This document shows, one piece after another, positions 54,486 through 63,410 of a stretch of DNA of 64,000 bases. The DNA is from XYD12-FULL-36-8 sp964613805. Lineage in GTDB: Bacteria; Bacteroidota; Ignavibacteria; Ignavibacteriales; Ignavibacteriaceae. The first letter of the stretch is position 1. The number at the start of each line of letters is the position of its first letter. The translations under genes were made by a program, and so were the position numbers. The stretch lies in assembly GCA_964613805.1 (NCBI GenBank), contig CAZTJF010000006.1, positions 1 through 64,000 on the forward strand, in the 5' to 3' direction. Below the pieces are notes generated by a model. It worked only from the letters and a program-made list of their open reading frames with translations. It was not told the origin of the DNA and made no database searches.

Positions 54486-55031
54486 TTGTACTTACCCACC
54501 AAAATCTTTTTCACAAAGGGTGTTGGAAGACACAAAGAATATCTAAGCTCTTTTGAACTTGCATTACGCAGTGCAAGAATTGAAATCTGCAATCTTGTAA
54601 CTGTGAGCAGTATATTTCCAATTGGATGCAAACGTATTACTTTAGATGAAGGAATAAAACTTATTGTACCAGGACAGATCACTCACTGTGTAATGGCACG
54701 AAATTCTACAAACGAACCTAATAGATTGATCGCTGCATCAATCGGTGTCGCACTTCCTTCTGAAAGCTCTGCATATGGATATCTCTCGGAACATCATCCT
54801 TTTGGACAAACTGAAAAAGTATGCGGCGAATATGCTGAGGACCTTGCTGCAACTATGCTTGCTACTACATTAGGCGTTGAGTTTGATCCGGAAAAAGATT
54901 GGAGCGAAAGAGAGGATCAATACAAAATGTCCGGCAAGATTGTTAAGTCATTTAATGTTACCCAATCAGCCGAGGGCGATAAAACCGGAATTTGGACAAC
55001 TGTAATAGCATGTGCAGTGCTGCTTCCGTAA
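54486..55031 (+). CDS. Pyruvoyl-dependent arginine decarboxylase
   Basis: 181 residues of the PvlArgDC family. The self-cleavage site is intact: NLVTVSSIFP, where the chain should split between Ser41 and Ser42 and Ser42 becomes the pyruvoyl group. GQITHCVMARNSTNEP, AAIGVALPSE-like and YGYLSEHHPFGQ stretches are typical. It turns arginine into agmatine, the first step of polyamine synthesis by this route. The start is a TTG with AAAGGA 8-10 bases ahead. It lies 20 bases after tyrS and 13 before terC. No agmatinase or agmatine deiminase gene is adjacent. Confidence 0.92.
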   Translation: MYLPTKIFFTKGVGRHKEYLSSFELALRSARIEICNLVTVSSIFPIGCKRITLDEGIKLIVPGQITHCVMARNSTNEPNRLIAASIGVALPSESSAYGYLSEHHPFGQTEKVCGEYAEDLAATMLATTLGVEFDPEKDWSEREDQYKMSGKIVKSFNVTQSAEGDKTGIWTTVIACAVLLP

Positions 55032-55044
55032 TAATTGAGCACCG

Positions 55045-55971
55045 TTGTTAACTGAATCAACATTCTGGGTAATATTTTCTGTAATCATTGCAGTAATGTT
55101 ATTCATTGATCTTTATGTTACAGATCATCGCCGTGGAAAGATTACACTAAAAGCAAGTTTAATTTGGAGTGCCATTTGGATAGCCACTGCTCTCATCTTC
55201 AATTTGTTTCTATATTTTTATCTTGAAGATGGAAAGCAAAAAGCGCTTGAGTTTTTAACCGGTTATATAGTCGAAAAATCACTCTCTGTTGACAATTTAT
55301 TCGTCTTCTTAATGATTTTCAGCATGATGAACATTCATTCTGAAAATCAACCTCACATACTTAAATGGGGAATTCTCAGCGCCATAGTTTTCAGAATCAT
55401 TTTTATTTTATTAGGTGTAACTTTACTTAATCTTTTTCACCCAATCATTTATGTATTTGCGGTAATACTTTTATTTGCGGCATACAAAATGGCTTTTGGC
55501 AAAGCACAAAAACTTGATGTTGATAATAACTTGCTTATAAGGTTCTTTAAAAATAATTTTAAGTTAGATCCGAACTATCAAGGGAAAAAATTTTTTATCA
55601 AAGTTAATGGTAAAAATTATATTACCACTACCTTTCTTGCATTTTTATTAATCGAATCTTCAGATATTGTTTTTGCCGTTGATTCCATACCGGCAATCAT
55701 TGCAATCACAAAAGATACATTCATTATCATTTCTTCCAACATATTTGCAATCTTAGGTTTGCGAGCTTTATTTTTTGCATTATCTGGTTTGGTTGATCTT
55801 TTTGTTTACCTTAAGTATGGAGTAGCTGTTGTTTTGTTTTATGTGGGTATTAAAATGTTAATCTCGGACTTTTACAAAATCCCGACAGAAATTTCTCTGA
55901 TAATTATAATTCTTTGTCTTTCAATTTCAATTTTACTTTCCATAGTTAAGCGAAGACGATTTCAACATTAA
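55045..55971 (+). CDS. TerC/Alx-family membrane protein
   Basis: 308 residues with about nine membrane helices. TerC-family marks are present: FIDLYVTDHRRGKITLKAS, the acidic helix motif EKSLSVDNLFVFLMIF, and the second LLIESSDIVFAVDSIPAI. Relatives such as Alx handle manganese or protect exported metalloproteins. The start is TTG, 13 bases after the decarboxylase stop. Its last 39 bases overlap the end of the convergent symporter gene. Confidence 0.9.
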   Translation: MLTESTFWVIFSVIIAVMLFIDLYVTDHRRGKITLKASLIWSAIWIATALIFNLFLYFYLEDGKQKALEFLTGYIVEKSLSVDNLFVFLMIFSMMNIHSENQPHILKWGILSAIVFRIIFILLGVTLLNLFHPIIYVFAVILLFAAYKMAFGKAQKLDVDNNLLIRFFKNNFKLDPNYQGKKFFIKVNGKNYITTTFLAFLLIESSDIVFAVDSIPAIIAITKDTFIIISSNIFAILGLRALFFALSGLVDLFVYLKYGVAVVLFYVGIKMLISDFYKIPTEISLIIIILCLSISILLSIVKRRRFQH

Positions 55972-57336
55972 CCCTAATGTGTGAATGATTATTGATACAG
56001 TCAGTCCCAATAGCATCGGTTCAATTTCAAATAAGAATGTTTCTCGAAAATAATTTCTCACTAAGAACCAGCACAAACCTGCAAGAACTGATAATATCAT
56101 TTCTAATAACACAACCTTCTCACTAACTTTAAGTTTGGTATAGTAAGAACTAACCACCGGCAGAATGATTCCTGGAATACAAATGGAACCGACTGTGTAC
56201 CAAATCTTAATTACGGATGGAATAAAATAAGCTAATAAAACTGACATCAGACCTGAGATCAGCAAACCATAAACTGCAAACATTTTTAGTTTCTTCTCAT
56301 CTGGACTCTTCATTAGTTTAAAAATAAAATCACGGCTTATTGTTGTGGCACTCAAAAATAAAAAACTGTTTAGTGTTGACATGATTGTGGCAAATAATGC
56401 GGCATAAAAAATTCCTTTAATTCCAGACGGTAAAATCGCTTCAGCAAGTAATGGATAAGATAATGAGGGATTTGAAAGATTAGGTAGAATTGCGCGTGCG
56501 TATAATCCTGTTAGTGTTGTCAGAAAATCAAATAGAATCCAGAAAAAAATTGAGATGATTATTCCTTTAATTGCTACACTGTCATTTTTTGCTGCATAAC
56601 ATCTTTGATGAAATCCTGGATCTGCAAATGTCCATAGAGCAATTAAAAACCAAACCAAAATAAATGTTGGTGAAGCATTGCCTGTCACTTGAAGATGTTC
56701 CTGGGGAAGATTGTTTTGAAGAAAAGTAAATCCGCCAAGTGATGTAAACGAGAAAATGATTATAAAAATAAATCCTATAAACATCACAAAAAATTGAATA
56801 ACATCGGTGTAAAGATCGGATCTGAAACCGCCTTTAAATAAATATGCTAGCGAAAGTACCAGTCCTAAGATCAAAGCAATTAAAATATCGGTATTAAAAA
56901 TCAAAGAAATAAGATTACCTGTCATTAACAGATATGGAGCAGGTGAAACTAAGATGAATACTATTATGGCGGATGTCAAACCAACTTTTCTTCCGTAAAC
57001 CATTGTGAGTTTATCGGGAATCGTAAATAGAGATGCCTCTCTAATTTTCTTTGCAAAAAAAATTGCAAAGAGAAGAGCAAAAATGTAATAAGGAAATCCT
57101 TGAGTAAACCAAGAAACAATTCCATAGCGATAAACAAATTCTCCGACACCTAATATTCCACCATACCAAGTCGCAACGTTAGTCAGTATGAAAAGAAGCA
57201 ATCCTACTTTTCGTCCTGATAGCAAATATTCTTCTGCATCACCTTTAGAACTCCGCCCAAAAATAAATCCAACAGCAATTACAGAAATAAAAAAAAGAAT
57301 GATTATGAAAATATCAGCGCTGCTAAATGAGACCAT
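55933..57336 (-). CDS. Sodium:solute symporter family protein, candidate thiamin transporter
   Basis: 467 residues with about thirteen membrane helices. SSS-family marks: EEYLLSGRKVGLLLF near the N-terminus, ATWYGGILGVGEFVYRYG in helix 2, ALWTFADPGFHQRCYAAKN in the middle, and MSTLNSFLFLSATTISRDF in helix 8-9. It is the third gene of an operon led by a TPP riboswitch and overlaps the thiamin pyrophosphokinase gene by 14 bases, so thiamin or a precursor is the likely cargo. The 3' end overlaps terC on the other strand by 39 bases. Family membership is clear; the substrate is inferred from context. Confidence 0.85.
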   Translation of the reverse strand: MVSFSSADIFIIILFFISVIAVGFIFGRSSKGDAEEYLLSGRKVGLLLFILTNVATWYGGILGVGEFVYRYGIVSWFTQGFPYYIFALLFAIFFAKKIREASLFTIPDKLTMVYGRKVGLTSAIIVFILVSPAPYLLMTGNLISLIFNTDILIALILGLVLSLAYLFKGGFRSDLYTDVIQFFVMFIGFIFIIIFSFTSLGGFTFLQNNLPQEHLQVTGNASPTFILVWFLIALWTFADPGFHQRCYAAKNDSVAIKGIIISIFFWILFDFLTTLTGLYARAILPNLSNPSLSYPLLAEAILPSGIKGIFYAALFATIMSTLNSFLFLSATTISRDFIFKLMKSPDEKKLKMFAVYGLLISGLMSVLLAYFIPSVIKIWYTVGSICIPGIILPVVSSYYTKLKVSEKVVLLEMILSVLAGLCWFLVRNYFRETFLFEIEPMLLGLTVSIIIHTLGLMLKSSSLNYGK

Positions 57337-57976
57337 GTTTTCTCATTAAGTGAAAATCTCTAATTAAAAAGATAATTCCGCCATTTATTTCCAATTCGAT
57401 TTCATTATCAGAGGCAACATTGCTTGTGCTTTCTTTTTGACCGAATGGCAAAGCAACTTTATGAAGGGGATATTTCAAACCTTTTGAAGATATTTTTGTA
57501 CGACTGTCAATTCCGTAAATTGAAATTGTTTCACCTCGAAAGGTTGGTATTATTTGGTTTCCTGTTAATGCTTCTAACAAAGAATTTTCAGCAATGATTT
57601 TTATTTTTATTTTATTGAAGAACTTTAATACGATTCCCAAGTTGCAGAATGTGTGATCAAGCCGATCTCCAGTAACACCTGTAAGGATTGCCTCATCAAA
57701 CTTGAGTTTGATTGCTTGTTTAAGACATTTCTCAACATCGGTATCATTCTGTCGATCTAATTTTATTATTTCCGATTTATGTTGAAAGAATTTAAGAGTG
57801 CTGCTGTAAACTGAATCCAGATCTCCAATAATATAGTCAGGTATCAAACTCATTTTCCTCGCAGTGTTGGCACCTCCATCTGCGCAGAATAGTGTAGAAT
57901 AACCCTGCTTCATCAGCAGCACTAGAACATTTTTTGCAGGCGGTTTTCCGTTAGCAAGTATAATACATTTTTTCAA
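57323..57976 (-). CDS. Thiamin pyrophosphokinase
   Basis: 217 residues. The catalytic domain has ILANGKPP, FCADGGANTARKM, DYIIGDLDSV (Mg-binding acidic residues), RQNDTDVEKCL and TGVTGDRLDHTFCNLG. The shorter C-terminal part is the thiamin-binding beta domain (GETISIYGID, LKYPLHKVAL). It makes TPP from thiamin and ATP in one step, and so completes salvage in this operon. It starts 24 bases after the TonB receptor and overlaps the symporter by 14. Confidence 0.93.
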   Translation of the reverse strand: MKKCIILANGKPPAKNVLVLLMKQGYSTLFCADGGANTARKMSLIPDYIIGDLDSVYSSTLKFFQHKSEIIKLDRQNDTDVEKCLKQAIKLKFDEAILTGVTGDRLDHTFCNLGIVLKFFNKIKIKIIAENSLLEALTGNQIIPTFRGETISIYGIDSRTKISSKGLKYPLHKVALPFGQKESTSNVASDNEIELEINGGIIFLIRDFHLMRKHGLI

Positions 57977-58000
57977 TTGAATTATTTCTTTCTAAATGAA

Positions 58001-60481
58001 TTACAATCCTACTTGAACTCCCAATAAATAATTACGTTCTGCAGCTGGAAAAAATTCTTTACCAATTGCATAAGCAGAATATAGCTGATTAAAAATGTTG
58101 CTCACCTGAATAAATACTTTTGATGTTGTGAGTGATTCAATAATGTTAAATCCATAACTGCAGAATAGATCTGCAGTAAAGTAAGCATCATTAACATTAT
58201 CAATATAATCAACAAAATCCGGATTTAATTTTAAGTATTCAATCAATTTCCCTCCAAAATTATCCGAATAAAACTTTCCTACATATTTGCCTGTCCACTT
58301 TAAATGCAAACCGGATTTTTTATAGCTGATAATTAGGTTTGCAAGAAAATCCGGAAACCCATTTATCTTATTTTCATTTAGATCAATTGCGTTTTGAGAA
58401 TCAATAAAATACTTTCCAGATTTAACAATATTCTTGCTCACAGTAGCATTGGAATAAATTTCTAATTCATCAATTGGTTTCACCGAAATTCCAAACTCAA
58501 GTCCTTGATGAATAGTACTTTCCATGTTCCCGGTAATAGGCTGCCCAAATCGATCCAGCTTACCATTTTTTACAATTTCGTTTTTGAATAACATATAGAA
58601 AACATTGACCGATAAAGAAAATTTATCCGCTTGTATGTAAGCTCCTAATTCAAAATCATTCATTGTTTCTGGTTTAACATACGGTCTGCTGAAGTCAAAA
58701 GCACCATCTTGATTTTTTTCGAATTGAGGAACTTCGCCTCCGCTTGATTCCGCAGCATCATAATAATTTTTTAATCTTGGTTCTCTCGATACTCTTGCAT
58801 AGGAAAAATGCAGGATTTGTCCTTTATTAAAATTATAGTTTAACGCTAGTTTTGAATTAAGAAAAATATTGCTGGCTTTAAAATCTGTCCCGACGTATCT
58901 TTCATTAAATAACCTATATTGATGATAAGCTAACTGCAGTTCTCCAATTAAAGATATTTTTTCATTAAAACGATAATTTTCATTTATGAAAGCATTAAGA
59001 ATATCTTTGCTGCCATTGTAAAAATAATAGCGGTAATTTTTGGTGATTCTTGGAGGAAGATTATCTGCGAAATTAATGCTGCCCCAATGAGTTGAATTAT
59101 GTCTTCTAAACTCCGCACCAAAAATTAAATTACCATTATCGTGAATCAAATTAAGTCTTGGAATCCAACCCCATTGAGCATTTTCAACTTGAGCGCGAAT
59201 CAAAGCATTTCCAGGATTGTTTGTCGGATCAAATCCATTCTTAGCAGTAAGTCTAAAATAAGTTGTATCAGCCCAAGACGCATCATAATCAAAAAATCCT
59301 TCACCTATCACAAGAAACAAAGCTGAATTGATGCTAAGATTAGCATTTATTTTATAATCATTGAGCAATTCAAAATGCGGCTGAGTGAAATTCTCAATTT
59401 CTTCTGCTCGTCTTTCAGTTTTATACGTGATTGTATTTAAATTTTCGTCAGCTTCCCAGTACGAAAAATTACTTCTTCTAAGGGTTTTATCTTTTATAAA
59501 AAACTTTGGCAGTCCATTATAAACCAGTCCGTCTGCAATTGGTCCTCCATAGAAATTTACTTGCGTAGTTAGGTCATCATCATACCTAGTTGCGGAAAAA
59601 TGATAGGAATTAAATTTAACCCATGATTTTTCTCGATAACCGTCACTTGAAATTTGAGATAATCTTGCATAAAAAGAATACTTCTGATTCATGAGTCCAC
59701 TTGAAAAAGAAGCAGAATACTTTTGTGTATTATTACTTCCAGCCAGCATTTGCAAATTCAACTTAGGTTCATTTGCATATGATGATGTTATAATGTTTAT
59801 TGAACCACCAATTGCCGGATATCCAATTATTCCTGAACTTGCACCTCGCTGAACTTGAATTAATTGTGAAGATGAAATGAGATCAGGAAAATCTAACCAA
59901 TAAACATTATGATCTTCAGGATCGTTCTGAGGAATACCATTTATAGAAACTGATATTCTTCTTTGATCAAATCCTCGAATGCTTAAGTAGTTATATCCAA
60001 TGCCATTTCCAGATTCGGAATAAAACATTGCAGAAGGTAATGTACCTAAAAACTCGGGAACATCTTGTAAGGTATATTCTTCTTTTATCTTCTGTCGTTC
60101 GATACTTGAGTAATTTATGGGTGCGACTTCTTCTTTTCTTCTGAATGCTTCAACTAAAATTGATTGAGCAGAAATAATAGAAGGGTTTAGTTTGATTAGA
60201 TATATTTCTAATGGATTGACAAGACTTGCGACAGTTTGAGTTAACTTTTCATAACCAATATAGCTTATCTCGATGAAGTCGTCTGATTTAAAAAACCCTG
60301 TGAGAATAAAAAGTCCTTCTGAATCCGAAAAAGTTCCAATTGATCTATCATTTTTTAATGTGATGTTCGCTTTTTCAAGCGGATGCTCGGTCTTGGAATC
60401 TATAATTTTTCCTTTTATAGTTAGAACCTGTGGAAAAGAATTCATAAAGAAGCAAAGAAAAAGAATAATAAATATTTTCAT
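58001..60481 (-). CDS. TPP-riboswitch-controlled TonB-dependent receptor (thiamin uptake)
   Basis: 826 residues: signal peptide (IFIILFLCFFMNSFPQ), a CarboxypepD_reg-like domain (TIKGKIIDSKTEHPLEKANI, about 20-105), a plug (LQDVPEFLGTLPSAMF, SIRGFDQRRISVSINGIPQND, about 130-235) and a large barrel to the C-terminus. It is the first gene after a TPP riboswitch and is followed by thiamin pyrophosphokinase, the arrangement known for outer-membrane thiamin receptors of Bacteroidetes. It should bring thiamin or a phosphorylated form across the outer membrane with TonB energy. Confidence 0.88.
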   Translation of the reverse strand: MKIFIILFLCFFMNSFPQVLTIKGKIIDSKTEHPLEKANITLKNDRSIGTFSDSEGLFILTGFFKSDDFIEISYIGYEKLTQTVASLVNPLEIYLIKLNPSIISAQSILVEAFRRKEEVAPINYSSIERQKIKEEYTLQDVPEFLGTLPSAMFYSESGNGIGYNYLSIRGFDQRRISVSINGIPQNDPEDHNVYWLDFPDLISSSQLIQVQRGASSGIIGYPAIGGSINIITSSYANEPKLNLQMLAGSNNTQKYSASFSSGLMNQKYSFYARLSQISSDGYREKSWVKFNSYHFSATRYDDDLTTQVNFYGGPIADGLVYNGLPKFFIKDKTLRRSNFSYWEADENLNTITYKTERRAEEIENFTQPHFELLNDYKINANLSINSALFLVIGEGFFDYDASWADTTYFRLTAKNGFDPTNNPGNALIRAQVENAQWGWIPRLNLIHDNGNLIFGAEFRRHNSTHWGSINFADNLPPRITKNYRYYFYNGSKDILNAFINENYRFNEKISLIGELQLAYHQYRLFNERYVGTDFKASNIFLNSKLALNYNFNKGQILHFSYARVSREPRLKNYYDAAESSGGEVPQFEKNQDGAFDFSRPYVKPETMNDFELGAYIQADKFSLSVNVFYMLFKNEIVKNGKLDRFGQPITGNMESTIHQGLEFGISVKPIDELEIYSNATVSKNIVKSGKYFIDSQNAIDLNENKINGFPDFLANLIISYKKSGLHLKWTGKYVGKFYSDNFGGKLIEYLKLNPDFVDYIDNVNDAYFTADLFCSYGFNIIESLTTSKVFIQVSNIFNQLYSAYAIGKEFFPAAERNYLLGVQVGL

Positions 60482-60494
60482 AATGTACCCTCAA

Positions 60495-60523
60495 AATAAA
60501 AAAGCCGTTTTTGAAACGGCTTT
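60495..60523 (-). terminator. Attenuator terminator of the TPP riboswitch
   Basis: AAAGCCGTTT, 3-base loop, AAACGGCTTT (60501-60523), then TTTTTTATTTT on the minus strand, ending 14 bases before the receptor start codon. It sits between aptamer and gene, so it acts as the expression platform. Confidence 0.85.
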
Positions 60524-60543
60524 AAATATTATTATTCTCGGCA

Positions 60544-60627
60544 CCGTTTCCCTACGCTGGTATTATCCAGATCAGGTTTAAGGGTTTTTTCTCAGTCATC
60601 CTCAAGTTAGAACGACACCCCTAACGG
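60544..60627 (-). promoter_or_regulatory. TPP riboswitch (THI element)
   Basis: Read on the minus strand it has the conserved aptamer parts in order: CCGTTAGGGGTG, GACTGAGAAA, ACCCTTAAACCTGATCTGG (the thiamin-specific CCTGATCTGGATAAT region) and CCAGCGTAGGGAA, closed by P1 pairing CCGTT (60627-60623) with AACGG (60548-60544). It is 63 bases upstream of the TonB receptor ATG, with an intrinsic terminator between, so TPP binding should switch transcription off. Confidence 0.95.
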
Positions 60628-60686
60628 CTATAAGGTATTAAAGAACTATTTTAAATTTCAACTAAAACTTAAATTCAATTTGAGGT

Positions 60687-63284
60687 TTATTCAAGTCTTA
60701 ATTTTTGACCAATCACAATTTTATTATCTGCAATTTTATTTATTGATTTAATCTTATCAACGGACAAATTATAATTTGATGCAATAGAATAAAGGGTATC
60801 ACCACTTTTTACAGTATGTAATTTGGTGCTCTTCGAGTTATCCATATTTGTTTTTTTCTGAACGTCATTTATACCATAGTCGGAATAGATTTTTAACTTT
60901 TGACCGGCGAGAATTTTGTTATTCTTAATATTATTCCACTTCATAATGTTTGCTGAAGAAACTTTGTAAAGTTCAGCTATTTTCCCAATTGTATCACCGC
61001 TTTTTACTTTGTAGTAATTCACAGTAGCGGGTGTTTTAGTTGTATTATCCCCCAAAGAAGATGAATATTCACCCGTATAAATTTTAAGAGTTTTACCAGA
61101 TATAAGTTTATTTGAGGGTAAGCTATTCCAATTTCTGATCTGGGTCGCTGTCACACCAAATTTTTGCGAAAGTTCGCCAATAGTATCGCCTTTTTTTACT
61201 TTATATTTAAATAAATTAGCTTTCTTTTGAGTCTTTGCATCATTATTGGAAACAAGGTAATTGGATGTTTTATTTGAGTATATCTTCAAGCGACTTCCAG
61301 CAAGAACTTTACCGCTTGATAAACCATTCCATTCCTTTAATTCTGAAACGGCAACACCATATTTTGCTGCAATGGAGTTTAAATTTTCTCCTCTTTTAAT
61401 TCTATGATAAACCCACGCACTTGAAGTTTTCTTAGATAAAGTATTCTTAACTATTGTTTTCTCGATCGGAGTTTGATTATCAAGACTTGCATAAAATTCT
61501 TTCTTCTCCTCAGGAACAAAGACGGTTAGTTTCTGCCCTACCGCAATTGTTTGAGTGTAGGGAATGTTATTCCAAGTTCTGATATCGGTTACCCTTGTAT
61601 TAAACAAATCAGCAATACCGAGCAAGCTATCATTCTGCTTTACTCTATAAGTAACGGCAGCTTTTCCTGTTGGGACTACTGTTTTTGCAGTAAAACTATT
61701 GTCCTCAACTAACTCTGATGAACTTTCTTCATCAGAAAGAGTTTCATCTTCGTTCAAAACATTCGAACTATTTTGATTATTTAATGAAAGATAAGGCGAA
61801 ACATATTCTCCATCGTCATTTTGAGTATTATCATTTGCAGTTTCAACATTAGAATTATAAGCAAAGTCATTATTTGAGATATTTGTAACTGGAATTCTAA
61901 GTTTTACTCCACGTGATAATTTGGTTTTTGTGGAGATATTATTTGCATAAGCCAAATCATCCTTTGAAACGCCATACCTGGAAGCAACGTTACCAAGTGT
62001 TTCACCTTTTTTAACCGTGTGAACCAGATAGTTTCGTTTAGCATGTTCCGGAATATTTTTCATATTCTCTGCGAATAAGCTATAATTGTTCTTGGGAATC
62101 CGTAATGGATAACCACCAGGATAATTAAGGGGTGTGGAGAATTGAGTTAATTCCGGATTCATATCTTGTAGCGTTTCTACTGGAATGCCAGCGGATTGTG
62201 CTAAATAATTTAAATCAACTGCAGTATCTATTTTGTATATCTCAAATTCATGTGGTCTTTCATAAGAAATATCTGTAATACCATACTTTACAGGATTCAT
62301 AGCAATTAAGCAAACAGCAATGTATTGGGGAACGTAGTTTCTTGTTTCTTTGGGTAAGAAATTCATTATTTCCCAAAAACTTGTGTTTCCCGATCTTCGG
62401 ATGGCTCGAGTGATTCGACCTTCACCAGCATTATAGGAAGCCAAAGCGAGATACCAATCACCCAGGTTTGTGTAAAGATCTTTGAGATGTCTTGCCGCTG
62501 CCTTGGTAGATTTAACCGGATCACGTCGTTCATCAAAATAAAAATCCGATTCTAATCCGTACATTCTTCCAGTGGATTTAATAAACTGCCATAAGCCGAC
62601 AGCACTTGCCCATGATCTTGCTGTAGGGTTTAACCCGCTTTCAATCATGCTGAGATAAACTAACTGTTGAGGAAGCTTTTCTTCTGCAAAAACTTTGGTC
62701 ATCATTGGAAAATACTTTCCTGAACGTGCAAGCCACAATCTGATATGTTTGCTTCCCCTACCAGAAAAATAGTCAATCCATTGTTCAACAATTGGATTTA
62801 TTTCAAGTGGAATATCAGCAGGAATCACCACTGGAGTGCGATTTTTATACTCGCTCCAATTAGTTTTGATTTCAGGAAAAGTTTTACCAAGCCATTCTTC
62901 TAAAGCTGAAAAGGATACATCATCCGGTAAATCATTCAGCCCATCTACATATCTCCGATAATCATCTATTATCGCCTTTTCCAATTCAACATAAGCTTGG
63001 TTGTCATCAATACCCGGATAGTAACTTAAGTTATTGATGATTCTTAGGGCTGCTTCAAAGTTTGTTACTGCTTTAGCTGGATTATTTTGATTCTGGAAGG
63101 AAATTGCAGATACATAGTATTCCCTTGTCTGTTCAAGCATCTCAGAAACAATTCCACCATTTGATGCGGTTTTCCGAGAAACGTCGGTATCTTCATACCT
63201 TGTTATTTCTTTGTTTCCTCCGCATGAAGCAAAAACAAGAGAAAGCAAAGAAATAACAACGAATCGTAGTACGGTTTCTTTCAT
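60687..63284 (-). CDS. MltD-like lytic transglycosylase lipoprotein with six LysM repeats
   Basis: 865 residues. A lipoprotein signal ends at Cys21 (LVFASC). The SLT domain spans about 185-330 with catalytic Glu215 in MIESGLNPTA, then AVGLWQFIKSTGRMYGL and LALASYNAGEGRI. Six LysM modules follow at about 420-465, 545-590, 625-669, 693-736, 756-800 and 821-865; the first is split from the rest by an acidic, Asn/Ser-rich linker. It cleaves peptidoglycan with 1,6-anhydro product formation. MltD of E. coli has two LysM, so this is a long form. A promoter-like site lies just upstream. Confidence 0.92.
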   Translation of the reverse strand: MKETVLRFVVISLLSLVFASCGGNKEITRYEDTDVSRKTASNGGIVSEMLEQTREYYVSAISFQNQNNPAKAVTNFEAALRIINNLSYYPGIDDNQAYVELEKAIIDDYRRYVDGLNDLPDDVSFSALEEWLGKTFPEIKTNWSEYKNRTPVVIPADIPLEINPIVEQWIDYFSGRGSKHIRLWLARSGKYFPMMTKVFAEEKLPQQLVYLSMIESGLNPTARSWASAVGLWQFIKSTGRMYGLESDFYFDERRDPVKSTKAAARHLKDLYTNLGDWYLALASYNAGEGRITRAIRRSGNTSFWEIMNFLPKETRNYVPQYIAVCLIAMNPVKYGITDISYERPHEFEIYKIDTAVDLNYLAQSAGIPVETLQDMNPELTQFSTPLNYPGGYPLRIPKNNYSLFAENMKNIPEHAKRNYLVHTVKKGETLGNVASRYGVSKDDLAYANNISTKTKLSRGVKLRIPVTNISNNDFAYNSNVETANDNTQNDDGEYVSPYLSLNNQNSSNVLNEDETLSDEESSSELVEDNSFTAKTVVPTGKAAVTYRVKQNDSLLGIADLFNTRVTDIRTWNNIPYTQTIAVGQKLTVFVPEEKKEFYASLDNQTPIEKTIVKNTLSKKTSSAWVYHRIKRGENLNSIAAKYGVAVSELKEWNGLSSGKVLAGSRLKIYSNKTSNYLVSNNDAKTQKKANLFKYKVKKGDTIGELSQKFGVTATQIRNWNSLPSNKLISGKTLKIYTGEYSSSLGDNTTKTPATVNYYKVKSGDTIGKIAELYKVSSANIMKWNNIKNNKILAGQKLKIYSDYGINDVQKKTNMDNSKSTKLHTVKSGDTLYSIASNYNLSVDKIKSINKIADNKIVIGQKLRLE

Positions 63285-63311
63285 TACACCACCATTGTTA
63301 TTTTAGGTTAA

Positions 63312-63340
63312 AATATAAGTCATATTATTTAAAATTTCAA
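63312..63340 (-). promoter_or_regulatory. Candidate sigma70-like promoter of the transglycosylase gene
   Basis: TTGAAA (63340-63335), 17-base spacer, TATATT (63317-63312) on the minus strand, 27 bases before the ATG. The -10 hexamer and spacer equal those of the TonB operon at 21333. Confidence 0.5.
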
Positions 63341-63410
63341 GTAAAAACTTAACTAATAATTCTATTTGTAATTAGAACAATCAGTTATCATGAAATCATC
63401 TTTATTAAAA

